DNA of 42,642 nt from Mycobacterium kyorinense (GCF_001672775.1 NZ_LZKJ01000165.1:1-42642); one strand, 5' to 3'. Counted from the first letter of the stretch, positions 23,115 through 30,856 are shown. The notes: a model not told the origin generated them from the letters alone. Made by a program: numbers and translations.

Positions 23115-24371
23115 GTGCCCTACGAGTTCGTCGACCCGTATGTCGATGATGAGACGGCGCGGCTGGTCGAGGTGTTCAAAGACATTCACCGCAACCCCGA
23201 GTTGGGGTTCATGGAGACCCGCACCGCCGGGATCGTCGCGCACACGCTGACTGTGCTGGGTTTCGCCGTGACTACCGGGATCGGCGGAACCGGCGTTACG
23301 GCGGTATTGCGCAACGGATCGGGACCCACCGTGATGTATCGCGCCGACATGGATGCCCTGACGGTCGAGGAAGCCACCGGCCTGGACTATGCGAGCACGG
23401 TGCGGGTCAGGCGCGACGACGGCAGCGAGTCACCCGTCGGGCATGTGTGTGGCCACGACGCACACGTCACCTGGATGCTCGGGATGGCCGGTGTGTTGGC
23501 GAAGACGACAGATGCCTGGAGCGGCACCGCAGTGTTGGTCGCCCAACCGGCCGAAGAGTTGATCGCCGGCGCGCAGGCCATGGTCGACGACGGCCTGTAT
23601 GACACCGTGCCCAAGCCGGACTTCTTGGTCGGCATGCACACCGCGCCCGGCCCGGTCGGCATGGTGGTTGCCTCCGGTGGCACCAAGATGGCCGGCACCG
23701 ATCAGCTCGACATTGTGTTCAAAGGGGTCGGCGGTCACGGGTCGATGCCGCAGTTGACCAAGGATCCGGTGCTGATGGCCGCCTTGGCCATCGTCGAGTT
23801 CCAGACGATCGTCAGCCGGACGATCGCGCCGCAGGAAACCGCGGTGCTGACGGTGGGTTCCGTGCAGGCCGGTTCGGCCAGCAACGTCATCCCAGACCAG
23901 GCGCTGGTGAAGGTGAACCTGCGGTGGTTCAGCCCGCACGTGCGCGAGCAGCTGATCAGCGGGGTGCGGGCGGTCAGCGAAGGCATCGCCCGCACCTACG
24001 GGATGCCCGAAGACCAGCTGCCGGTGATCACGATGAAGGGCGGATCCACCCCGCTGGTCAACGACGAACGACTCTGCGGCCGCATCGCCACGACGCTGAG
24101 CGGGGTGATTGGCCCGGAAAACGTTGTGACGGACTTTCCGCCGCTGCCCGGTTCAGAGGACTGCCACCTGCTCAAGGGCCCGCACACCGATGTTCCGTTG
24201 AGCTACCTGCTGGTCGGCGTCGCCGATTCGCAGGTGTGCGCTGAGGCGTGGACGGCCGGCAAGATGTTTCCCTATTCGCCGCACAGCCCGAACTACGTCG
24301 TCGACCTGGCGGCGATTCCATTCGGGGCAAAGGTCGCGAGTCACGCGATGCTGGAACTATTGGGCAGCTGA
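23115..24371 (+). CDS. M20-family amidohydrolase / aminoacylase-type peptidase
   Basis: 418 residues. It shows the M20D pattern: IHRNPELGFMET, the metal-binding HVCGHDAH (110-117), QPAEE with the catalytic glutamates, a dimerisation domain, and the closing metal histidine in NYVVD context (PHSPNYVVD). Members hydrolyse N-acyl amino acids, hippurate or small peptides. The GTG start is 4 bp after the stop of the stressosome regulator, with GGAGGGGAG before it, so it is probably in the same operon, although no direct link to sigma control is known. The substrate is unknown. Immediately after its stop lies a remnant of tRNA-Arg. Confidence 0.88.
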   Translation: MPYEFVDPYVDDETARLVEVFKDIHRNPELGFMETRTAGIVAHTLTVLGFAVTTGIGGTGVTAVLRNGSGPTVMYRADMDALTVEEATGLDYASTVRVRRDDGSESPVGHVCGHDAHVTWMLGMAGVLAKTTDAWSGTAVLVAQPAEELIAGAQAMVDDGLYDTVPKPDFLVGMHTAPGPVGMVVASGGTKMAGTDQLDIVFKGVGGHGSMPQLTKDPVLMAALAIVEFQTIVSRTIAPQETAVLTVGSVQAGSASNVIPDQALVKVNLRWFSPHVREQLISGVRAVSEGIARTYGMPEDQLPVITMKGGSTPLVNDERLCGRIATTLSGVIGPENVVTDFPPLPGSEDCHLLKGPHTDVPLSYLLVGVADSQVCAEAWTAGKMFPYSPHSPNYVVDLAAIPFGAKVASHAMLELLGS

Positions 24372-24413
24372 GCGCGTTTCGAAGGGATTCGAACTGCGAA
24401 CCTTCTGATCCGT
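24369..24413 (-). repeat. Degenerate copy of the 3' half of tRNA-Arg
   Basis: This 45-nt segment matches 26117-26160 (3' flank, acceptor, T-arm and variable region up to the anticodon of the intact tRNA-Arg) at about 39 positions, in the same orientation. The remaining tRNA sequence is absent. Directly repeated tRNA 3' ends are the classic mark left by integrases, so this may be an old attachment site. The first three bases are also the stop codon of the amidohydrolase gene. Confidence 0.7.
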
Positions 24414-24440
24414 GGGTGTCGGCACCCAATGCCGAGACGG

Positions 24441-25943
24441 TTAACGGTGGCCGACCGGTGCAGTGAGGTAGGGCCTGGACAGCATGAGCGAGCAGATGAC
24501 CGCGAGCACCAGGACGTACACGGGGAGCAGGTGCTCGAAATGGGTGTAGCCAATGGCGACGTGGATCGTCAAGGCGGGCGCAGTGCCGAAGAAGCAGCCA
24601 AGCAGCAGCGACCACCACACCCAGCGTTGGCCGCGGCGCCATCCCCAAAGACTTATCAGCAGCACTGCTAGCCCCGCCCCGATCAGCGCCCCGCCGAATC
24701 CCGCGCGATCATGGGCGATGAAGGGCAGCAGAGATTCGTTGCGCGCCTGCAGGTCCGCTGAACTGGTGGCCAAGAATTCGAGATCGGTTGGTACGAACAC
24801 GGTTGTCAGACCAACCGTCGAAATCACTATCCCGGCAACGGTTAACCCTGCACCGACGCCGATCATGATGAGTTGTCCCCACAACGCCCGCCGCCGTTGC
24901 ATCTCAGGACCGTCGACGATCGGCGGCCAGTGCGCATCCGCAGGTGGGTGCCAGACCGCCAGCACGAACATCGGGAATAAGGCAACGACAACCAGCGTGT
25001 GCATTGGTTCGACGAAACCGGTGACCAGGAAGTAGAAAAGGGTGAGGAACGTGATCAGACCCGAGATGAGGAATGCGTTGCGCGCCCAGCGGTAGCCCTG
25101 TCTGAGGCCGCCCCAAGCCAGTCCGAGGTAGAGAACACCGATTCCAATCATGTTGCCCGCCATGGTGAGCCGGTCATGCTGCAAAAACCCGATCAAGTGA
25201 TGATTGATGTCGTGCAGATCCGCTACCGATCGGCTGAGATAGGCACGGTCATACCACAACAGCACCGGGCCGAGCGCGATCGCGGCCGCACCCAGACCCG
25301 CGGCGATCATTCCGACACCGACGATGACGCCCCACAACCATCCTGGCCACCGGCGCGGGTTGGCCGGGACGTCGCGCCATCCCGGCGGTGCAGACGTCGG
25401 GATGGACGCTTCGATAACGCGCTGAAACCAACCGGGCCCGGCGGCGACCAGCACACCGGGGCGAGCCAGCACGGTCGCTGACGCGTCGCTTAGGGCATCG
25501 AGCGCGACGCTGACCCGCGGTGTGTCGAGATGGATCAGGTGCGGGTCGGAGCCATCGGTCACCGCGTCGACATAGGGCGCGACGGCGTCGGCCACCTCGG
25601 GGACGGATGTCATCGCGATGACGGGGCATCGTCGATCGGCCGTTGCGACGCGCACCGTTTTGACATCGTCGGCGGTCACCGGCCCTATTTCAATGACGCT
25701 TGCCCCCTGCACGGGTAGGACGGCGACGGCTTCCCGTGCCACCGATAGCGGCACCGATGCGCCGAGCCGCCCGATGAACCGTGGCGGCACGGGCGGATGG
25801 TCAAACACCCACGGGATCCAACGACGCCCACCGGCGCGGGTGACCAGAAACGCCAAGAATCGCAACGCGAGTGTCTGAGTGCGGCGCTCACCCAGAACCG
25901 CGTTGGCGATCGGGCTGAGCGGTTGGTAGGTCCAATCCGGCAC
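24441..25943 (-). CDS. Polytopic membrane protein with DHOD-like N-terminal region
   Basis: 500 residues. The first 190 are soluble and look like a TIM-barrel fragment of the dihydroorotate-dehydrogenase kind (RFLAFLVTRAGGRRWIPWVF, ASVIEIGPVTADDVKTV). About eight membrane helices follow in two similar halves. Each half has a helix, an external loop with NxxLxxFxxHDR (HHLIGFLQHDRLTMAG and ESLLPFIAHDRAGFGG), then more helices, which suggests an internal duplication. Function unknown; no catalytic residues of DHOD are evident. It sits alone between the tRNA-Arg remnant and the tRNA-Arg gene, so it may be cargo of a former mobile element. Confidence 0.75.
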   Translation of the reverse strand: MPDWTYQPLSPIANAVLGERRTQTLALRFLAFLVTRAGGRRWIPWVFDHPPVPPRFIGRLGASVPLSVAREAVAVLPVQGASVIEIGPVTADDVKTVRVATADRRCPVIAMTSVPEVADAVAPYVDAVTDGSDPHLIHLDTPRVSVALDALSDASATVLARPGVLVAAGPGWFQRVIEASIPTSAPPGWRDVPANPRRWPGWLWGVIVGVGMIAAGLGAAAIALGPVLLWYDRAYLSRSVADLHDINHHLIGFLQHDRLTMAGNMIGIGVLYLGLAWGGLRQGYRWARNAFLISGLITFLTLFYFLVTGFVEPMHTLVVVALFPMFVLAVWHPPADAHWPPIVDGPEMQRRRALWGQLIMIGVGAGLTVAGIVISTVGLTTVFVPTDLEFLATSSADLQARNESLLPFIAHDRAGFGGALIGAGLAVLLISLWGWRRGQRWVWWSLLLGCFFGTAPALTIHVAIGYTHFEHLLPVYVLVLAVICSLMLSRPYLTAPVGHR

Positions 25944-26021
25944 CGGAGAAGTTTCACATGGGTAAGGCGGGCCAGCAGAGCAACCAGGTCATCGGTGGTC
26001 CATGTTCGGCTGGCGGTGCCC

Positions 26022-26037
26022 CTCCCTCATCAGGGAG
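26022..26037. repeat. Small hairpin beside tandem repeats
   Basis: CTCCCT-CATC-AGGGAG forms a 6-bp stem with a 4-nt loop directly before the tandem repeats at 26038. It may be part of the same element end. Confidence 0.4.
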
Positions 26038-26108
26038 TGTCAAGGATCAGCCGAAGTAACTGTCAAGCATCAGCCGAAGCAGGAATGTCACCATCATCCG
26101 AGGTAATA
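26038..26108. repeat. Three imperfect tandem repeats, possible IS terminus remnant
   Basis: Units start at 26038, 26061 and 26086, each beginning TGTCA and containing CATCAGCCGAAG or a close variant. The spacing is 23 and 25 bp. Arrays of short repeats beginning with TGT are typical of the ends of IS21-type elements. No transposase gene remains nearby, so this would be a leftover end; regulatory use is an alternative. Confidence 0.5.
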
Positions 26109-26120
26109 CAGGGAATTGAG

Positions 26121-26193
26121 CGCGCCCGAAGAGATTCGAACTCCCAACCTTCTGATCCGTAGTCAGATGCTCTATCCGTTGAGCTACGGGCGC
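26121..26193 (-). tRNA. tRNA-Arg (anticodon ACG)
   Basis: 73 nt with full cloverleaf. The acceptor is GCGCCCG paired with CGGGCGC and the discriminator is G. The D-arm is GCTC..GAGC. The anticodon stem is TCTGA/TCAGA around CTACGGA (anticodon ACG, read as ICG). The T-loop is TTCGAAT. CCA is not encoded. Its 3' half is duplicated at 24369-24413. Confidence 0.95.
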
Positions 26194-26266
26194 CCGTGTT
26201 CACTTGTCGTCGTACCTTTGCGGCGAACGCTTCGCCCGGCCTACGCCGCGCTCGCGATCACCTCGT

Positions 26267-26357
26267 TGGCGGAGGCGAGAGGATTTGAACCTCCGGTCCC
26301 CGGTAAGAGGACAACTCATTAGCAGTGAGTCCCATTCGGCCGCTCTGGCACGCCTCC
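26267..26357 (-). tRNA. tRNA-Ser (anticodon GCU)
   Basis: 91 nt including an encoded CCA (TGG on the plus strand at 26267-26269). The acceptor is GGAGGCG/CGCCTCC. The anticodon stem is CTCAC/GTGAG-like around the GCT anticodon. A long variable arm typical of serine tRNAs and a TTCAAAT T-loop are present. Confidence 0.95.
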
Positions 26358-26432
26358 TTGGATTCCTGAGGGTACCGGACGCTGCACTGCGTCCCGGAAC
26401 CGCCGCGGAGCACAGCGTACACAGCCGTTGCA

Positions 26433-26438
26433 TAAGCT
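26433..26438 (+). promoter_or_regulatory. -10 element of leaderless hisC2
   Basis: TAAGCT lies 6 nt before the ATG at 26445. No ribosome site is present, so a leaderless transcript is expected. Confidence 0.5.
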
Positions 26439-26444
26439 GTCGAA

Positions 26445-27512
26445 ATGCCCGCCCGCCTGCGCCCTGACCTGGCCGAGCTGACGGCCTACGTCGAGGGCAA
26501 GACGGTCCCCGGCACCATCAAGCTGGCCAGCAACGAAACGGTGCACGGGCCGCTGCCCAGTGTGCGAGCGGCCATCGCGCAGGCCGTCGACGACGTCAAC
26601 CGCTATCCCGACAACCACAACGTCGAGCTGCGGCTGCGGCTGGCGCAGCATCTGGACTGCGGCTTCAGCCCGGAGCACATCGCCGTTGGCTGCGGCTCGG
26701 TGGCCCTGTGCCAACGGCTCGTCCAGGCCACCGCCTCGGTCGGCGACGAGGTGCTCTACGGCTGGCGCAGTTTCGGCATGTATCCGCTGCAGGTTCGGGT
26801 GGCCGGCGCGGTTCCCGTCGAGGTCCCATTGCTCGACGAGACCTACGACCTGTACGCGATGCTCGCCGCTGTCACCGACCGCACCCGGCTGATCTTCGTC
26901 TGCAATCCGAACAACCCGACGTCCACGGTTGTCGACCCGGAGGCACTGGCCCGGTTCGTCGAGGCGGTGCCCGCAGACATCTTGATCGCCATCGACGAGG
27001 CCTACGTCGAATACATTCGCGACGGGATGTTGCCTGACAGTCTAGGGTTGGTCCGGTCCTATCCCAATGTCGTTGCGTTGCGGACGTTTTCGAAGGCCTA
27101 CGGGCTGGCTGGCCTGCGGGTGGGCTATGCGGTCGGCGACCCCGAGGTGATCACCGCCCTGGACAAAGTGGTGGTGCCGTTCACGCTGACCAATGTGTCG
27201 CAGGCGGCGGCGATCGCGTCGCTGGACTCCGCCGACGAGTTGCTGGCCCGCACCGACGCGGTGGTGGCCGAACGGGAGCGGGTTTCTGGCGCACTGCGCG
27301 ATGCCGGCTTTACCCTGCCGCCGTCGCAGGCCAACTTCGTGTGGCTGCCGCTGGGCGAGCGCACGCCGGATTTCGTGGCGCAGGCCGCTGACGCCAAGAT
27401 CGTGCTGCGGCCATTCGGCAATGACGGGGTGCGGATCACGATCGGTGCGCCGGAGGAGAACGACGCGCTGCTGCGGTTCGCGGAGTCTTGGCACGAGAGG
27501 AGTAGTTCATGA
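26445..27512 (+). CDS. hisC2: Histidinol-phosphate-type aminotransferase HisC2
   Basis: 355 residues, a fold-type I PLP enzyme. It begins RLRPDLAELTAYVEGKT and includes LASNET near the start, then NPNNPT (154-159), IDEAYVEY (183-190) and the PLP lysine Lys217 in TFSKAYGLAGLRVGY. The closing arginine sits in GVRITIG. It transfers an amino group from glutamate; HisC2-class enzymes act on histidinol phosphate or aromatic amino acids. It matches Rv3772 closely. The following gene overlaps its stop by ATGA. Confidence 0.94.
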   Translation: MPARLRPDLAELTAYVEGKTVPGTIKLASNETVHGPLPSVRAAIAQAVDDVNRYPDNHNVELRLRLAQHLDCGFSPEHIAVGCGSVALCQRLVQATASVGDEVLYGWRSFGMYPLQVRVAGAVPVEVPLLDETYDLYAMLAAVTDRTRLIFVCNPNNPTSTVVDPEALARFVEAVPADILIAIDEAYVEYIRDGMLPDSLGLVRSYPNVVALRTFSKAYGLAGLRVGYAVGDPEVITALDKVVVPFTLTNVSQAAAIASLDSADELLARTDAVVAERERVSGALRDAGFTLPPSQANFVWLPLGERTPDFVAQAADAKIVLRPFGNDGVRITIGAPEENDALLRFAESWHERSSS

Positions 27513-27976
27513 GTGACGAGTTGGCGCGCAAGAAGTTCACCGACTTCAAGGAGCGCACCGGCGCTATTGAGGACGCCGAGCTTGACAACTACTGGGCGAG
27601 CCTGCCGCCGGCGACCATCGACGGCATGCTGGGCGAGTGGAAGGGCGGCGAGTTCGTCACCGGCCATCGGATGAACGGTCAGCTGGAGAAGGCCCGGTGG
27701 TTCGGCAAGTCGTTCAACTCGGCCACCGACGTGCAGCCGCTGGTATGCCTCGACGACGACGGCAACAAGTTCTCCAATGTCAAGATGGGCAAGGGCGAGG
27801 CGAGCCTGTGGCTGGAGGAGTTCCGCGGCGAGGTCACCGCCACCATGGTCTACGACGGCCAACCCGTGCACGATCACTTCAAGAGGATCGACGACGACGC
27901 GGTGATGGGCATCATGAACGGCAAGGGCGTCGTCGATAACGGCCGCTACTTCTACTTCTACCTCGAGCGGGTGTAA
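27509..27976 (+). CDS. GXWXG / DUF4334 domain protein
   Basis: 155 residues. An N-terminal GXWXG motif region (LGEWKGG, 41-47) is followed by a DUF4334 beta-rich domain with WFGKSF, GEASLWLEEFRG, VYDGQPVHDHFKRID and GRYFYFYLERV. The function is unknown; members appear to be soluble lipocalin-like proteins. It is coupled to hisC2 by the ATGA overlap, with GAGAGGAG before the start. It ends just before a perfect 20-bp hairpin that it shares with the convergent gene. Confidence 0.88.
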   Translation: MSDELARKKFTDFKERTGAIEDAELDNYWASLPPATIDGMLGEWKGGEFVTGHRMNGQLEKARWFGKSFNSATDVQPLVCLDDDGNKFSNVKMGKGEASLWLEEFRGEVTATMVYDGQPVHDHFKRIDDDAVMGIMNGKGVVDNGRYFYFYLERV

Positions 27977-27991
27977 ACGCACTGCTCGAAC

Positions 27992-28037
27992 GTGAAGCCA
28001 GGTTCACGCTCGGCGACGAGCGTGAACCTGGCTTCAC
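27992..28037. terminator. Perfect 20-bp inverted repeat, convergent terminator
   Basis: The arms 27992-28011 and 28018-28037 are exact reverse complements around GGCGAC. Each arm is itself a GTGAA...TTCAC inverted repeat, so two small hairpins can form instead. It lies between convergent genes and overlaps the last codons of the minus-strand gene. No U-run follows. Similar GTGAAGCC/AGGTTCAC elements are, as I recall, dispersed in mycobacterial genomes. Confidence 0.7.
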
Positions 28038-28621
28038 TCTCGGCGGGGATCGCGGCCGGTGAAGGCGATTAGACGGTCCAATGCCGATGCGTTGTCAGCG
28101 ACGTCGACGGGATCGTCGAACCCCACCGCCGAGCGGGCCTCCGGCGTGATGTTCCGGCGCGCCATCTCCAGGACGTATTCGGCCACCGATTCCGCGACGT
28201 CCACGTCGCGTCCGGTCGCCGTCGCGTAATCCCAAGCGTGGACCAGGAATTCCAGCGACAGGATGCCGGCGGCGACCGCGGCCGGTAGCTCGTTCGGGCC
28301 GATTGTCACCGTGCCGTCCAAGCCTCGGCGGTGCCAGGCATCCAGCGCTGGCCGCGCCGCGCCGACGATCTGCCGCTCCACCGAGTCACCGGCGTCGCGG
28401 TCGGGAAATTCTCCGCCCACCGCACCGCCGATCACGGTGATGGAGTTCAGCAGATGGTCGGTCAACTGCGCCACGTCGTACTCCGAGCACGGCGTCGGCT
28501 TGGACAGGTCGTCGTCGGCGATCGGATGCAGCACCTGTTGAAGGACACCCAGCGTGGCTTCTGCGCTGGCCAGTTCGTCGGTGGGCGGTGAGTCGGGCCC
28601 GGGCCGCAGGTCGGAAGACAT
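28034..28621 (-). CDS. TIGR03086-family DinB-fold protein (Rv3773c-like)
   Basis: 195 residues with the mycothiol-dependent maleylpyruvate isomerase/DinB four-helix pattern. PTPCSEYDVAQLTDHLLN carries the first metal His, and LEFLVHAWDYATATGRD the second. The class often uses mycothiol or a metal; no substrate is known for this subgroup. The ATG at 28621 fits a leaderless transcript (TACCGT 7 nt upstream); GTG codons at 28627 and 28630 are alternatives. It is divergent from echA21 across only 23 bp. Confidence 0.86.
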   Translation of the reverse strand: MSSDLRPGPDSPPTDELASAEATLGVLQQVLHPIADDDLSKPTPCSEYDVAQLTDHLLNSITVIGGAVGGEFPDRDAGDSVERQIVGAARPALDAWHRRGLDGTVTIGPNELPAAVAAGILSLEFLVHAWDYATATGRDVDVAESVAEYVLEMARRNITPEARSAVGFDDPVDVADNASALDRLIAFTGRDPRRE

Positions 28622-28628
28622 GGACACC

Positions 28629-28638
28629 ACGGTACGGT
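28629..28638. promoter_or_regulatory. Overlapping divergent -10 elements (Rv3773c-like and echA21)
   Basis: ACGGTACGGT holds TACGGT on the plus strand (28633-28638, 6 nt before the echA21 ATG) and TACCGT on the minus strand (28634-28629, 7 nt before the ATG at 28621). The two hexamers share two base pairs, so both leaderless genes would compete for RNA polymerase. Confidence 0.5.
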
Positions 28639-28644
28639 CTGGCC

Positions 28645-29469
28645 ATGGGTGAGCCGTACGAATCCGTCACTGTCGAGACCAAAGACCACGTCGCGCAGGT
28701 CACGCTGATCGGCCCGGGCAAAGGCAACGCGATGGGGCCGGCGTTCTGGTCGGAGCTACCTGAGGTGTTCGCCGCGCTGGACGCCGACCGTGAGGTACGC
28801 GCCATCGTGCTGACCGGGTCGGGCGCCAACTTCAGCTACGGCCTGGACGTCAAGGCAATGGGCGGGACGTTGGCCTCGGTGCTGTCCGAAGGCGCATCGG
28901 CGCGCCCGCGGGCCGACTTTCACGCCGAGGTGCTGCGCATGCAGCACACGATCAGCGCCGTCGCCGACTGCCGAACCCCCACGATCGCATCCGTGCACGG
29001 CTGGTGCATCGGTGGCGGCGTCGACCTGATCTCGGCGGTGGATATCCGCTATGCCAGCGCAGACGCCAAGTTCTCCGTCCGCGAAGTGAAACTGGCGATG
29101 GTCGCCGACGTCGGCAGTCTCGCCCGGCTGCCGCTGATCTTGAACGACGGGTACTTGCGGGAACTGGCGCTGACGGGCAAGGACATCGACGCCGCGCGTG
29201 CCGAGAAGATCGGGTTGGTCAACGACGTATTTGCCGATGCCGACGCCACGCTGTCCGCCGCGCACGCCACCGCCGCCGAGATCGCCGGCAATCCGCCGCT
29301 GACCGTGCACGGCATCAAGGATGTCCTTGACCAGCAACGCATTTCGACGGTATCGGCGAACCTGCGCTATGTGGCCGCATGGAACGCGGCGTTCTTGCCG
29401 TCTAAGGACCTGACCGAGGGAATCTCGGCGACGTTCGCCAAGCGCGCGCCGCAGTTCACCGGAGAGTAG
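28645..29469 (+). CDS. echA21: Enoyl-CoA hydratase/isomerase EchA21
   Basis: 274 residues of the crotonase fold. The oxyanion-hole segments are SGANFSYGLDVKAMGG and HGWCIGGGVDLISAVDIRYAS. The acidic residues usually used for water activation lie in SVREVKLAMVADVGSLARLP, with Asp in place of one Glu, which suggests isomerase-like chemistry (ECH1 type). It matches Rv3774. The ATG at 28645 follows the leaderless -10; the upstream in-frame ATG at 28588 lies inside the divergent gene. It acts in fatty-acid or sterol side-chain beta-oxidation; substrate not known. Confidence 0.92.
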   Translation: MGEPYESVTVETKDHVAQVTLIGPGKGNAMGPAFWSELPEVFAALDADREVRAIVLTGSGANFSYGLDVKAMGGTLASVLSEGASARPRADFHAEVLRMQHTISAVADCRTPTIASVHGWCIGGGVDLISAVDIRYASADAKFSVREVKLAMVADVGSLARLPLILNDGYLRELALTGKDIDAARAEKIGLVNDVFADADATLSAAHATAAEIAGNPPLTVHGIKDVLDQQRISTVSANLRYVAAWNAAFLPSKDLTEGISATFAKRAPQFTGE

Positions 29470-29507
29470 GACGGTTCGGCGCAGCCAGGGGTGGGAACCC
29501 TCCCGCT

Positions 29508-29696
29508 ATGTCTACCTATCGAGTGCTCAACCCGCAGGGCGACGTCGTTGCGACCAAGGACATCGCCAGCGCCGACGACGCGCACGCGTGGTTCGTCGAC
29601 GCTAAGGCCGATAACACCGAACTCGGCTGGCGGATGGAGGTCAACATCGACGGCGACTGGCGGTTTTTCGACGACACCGAAGGCGACCGCGCCTGA
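29508..29696 (+). CDS. 62-residue conserved hypothetical protein
   Basis: An acidic, soluble small protein starting MSTYRVLNPQGDVVATKDIA and ending WRFFDDTEGDRA. It has a beta-strand, helix, beta-strand look (SADDAHAWFVDAKAD helix, then WRMEVNIDGDWRFF). I do not recognise a family. Codon use is that of the neighbours, and it lies in a short gap between two clear genes on the same strand, so it is likely real. A weak SigF-like sequence (GGTTC, N15, GGGAAC) precedes it. Confidence 0.65.
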   Translation: MSTYRVLNPQGDVVATKDIASADDAHAWFVDAKADNTELGWRMEVNIDGDWRFFDDTEGDRA

Positions 29697-29702
29697 GGTG
29701 GC

Positions 29703-29727
29703 GTTTGTCCGCCCAGTCGGCGGGCAA
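29703..29727 (+). promoter_or_regulatory. Weak SigF-like promoter before the baeRF gene
   Basis: GTTT (29703-29706), a 15-nt spacer, GGGCAA (29722-29727), with the ATG 11 nt later at 29739. The -10 is the same GGGCAA variant as at 827. Weak evidence. Confidence 0.3.
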
Positions 29728-29738
29728 CCCACTCGGGC

Positions 29739-30845
29739 ATGGATTCCGAACGCTTCCGCCAGCTGCTGACCACCCGCGGCCCGTTCGCGTCGGTGTATTT
29801 CGAGGACTCGCACGACACCGAGGACGCCGCCACCCAGCTTGAGCTCAAGTGGCGAGGACTGCGCGACCAGCTCGTCGAACAGGGCATCGACGAATCGCTG
29901 ACCGCAGAGATCGAACGCGCCGTGATGGACCTGCGTGCGCCGGTCGGGCGTAGCGGCCGCGCGGTGATCGCCGGCGCCGACGGCGTCGTGCTCAACGAAC
30001 ATCTCCTGCGCCCGACCGCTGCCGAGGTCGTCCGGGTTTCCGAGCTGCCCTACCTCGTGCCGATCGTCGAGCAGGGCTTCGAGGACGCCAATTACCTACT
30101 CGTCGCGGTGGACCACACCGGCGCCGACATCACCGTGCACGTCGACGGCACGCTGAGCTCGGAGACCGTCGACGGCGGCGGCCATCCGGTGCACAAGGCG
30201 TCTGGGGCTGAAACCGCCGGCTACGGCGATCCGCAACTGCGCACCGACGAAGCCGGCCGCAAGAACGTCCGGGCCGTCGCCGACCGGATCACCGAACTGG
30301 TCGACGACGCGTCGGCCGACGCCGTCTTCGTGGTCGGCGAGGTTCGGTCTCGCTCGGATCTGCTGGCGGCGCTGGCTGCGCGGGTGAGCGCGCTGGCCGT
30401 GCCGCTGCAGGTCGGTGCCCGGCACAGCGGGCATGACTTCGACGAGGTGCAGCAGGCCATCGAGCAGGAGCTGCTCAAGCGCCGGTTGACCGTCCTCGAC
30501 GACGCCGCGCAGCGATTCACCGCCGAGATCGGCCGGCAATCCGGGTTGGCTGCCGAGGGGCTCGGGCCGGTGTGTTCGGCCCTGCGCCAGGGTGCGGTGG
30601 AAACGTTGATCATCGGCGACATCGGCGACGCGACCGTGGTCGCCGACGAGGAGCTCACCGCCGTGGCGCCGAACGCCGACGTGCTCTCCGAGCAGGGCGC
30701 TGCGCCGGCCCGGACGGTGCGGGCCGACGAAGCGCTGCCGCTGCTCGCGGTGTCGATCGGGGCGTCGCTGGTGCGCACCGACGAACGCATCGCCCCCGCC
30801 GACGGCGTGGGTGCGGTGCTGCGATACGCCCCGACGCTGCACTGA
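29739..30845 (+). CDS. Bacterial archaeo-eukaryotic release factor-like protein (baeRF family, Rv2629-like)
   Basis: 368 residues similar over their full length to Rv2629: RGPFASVYFEDSHDTEDA at the start, VAVDHTGADITVHVDGT, GGGHPVHKA, VVGEVRSRSDLLAAL, and RADEALPLLAVSIGASLVRTDERIAP..GVGAVLRYA at the end. The family shares folds with eRF1 (an RNase H-like middle domain and an L7Ae-like C-terminal domain) and has been proposed to act on ribosomes or stalled peptidyl-tRNA. No peptidyl-hydrolysis GGQ motif is visible. Rv2629 belongs to the dormancy (DosR) regulon; a stress role here is inferred. Confidence 0.85.
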   Translation: MDSERFRQLLTTRGPFASVYFEDSHDTEDAATQLELKWRGLRDQLVEQGIDESLTAEIERAVMDLRAPVGRSGRAVIAGADGVVLNEHLLRPTAAEVVRVSELPYLVPIVEQGFEDANYLLVAVDHTGADITVHVDGTLSSETVDGGGHPVHKASGAETAGYGDPQLRTDEAGRKNVRAVADRITELVDDASADAVFVVGEVRSRSDLLAALAARVSALAVPLQVGARHSGHDFDEVQQAIEQELLKRRLTVLDDAAQRFTAEIGRQSGLAAEGLGPVCSALRQGAVETLIIGDIGDATVVADEELTAVAPNADVLSEQGAAPARTVRADEALPLLAVSIGASLVRTDERIAPADGVGAVLRYAPTLH

Positions 30846-30856
30846 GCTACGCCACG

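Noticed and set aside
26038..26108. CRISPR array
   Set aside because: Only three imperfect units with almost no spacer between them, and no cas genes nearby.
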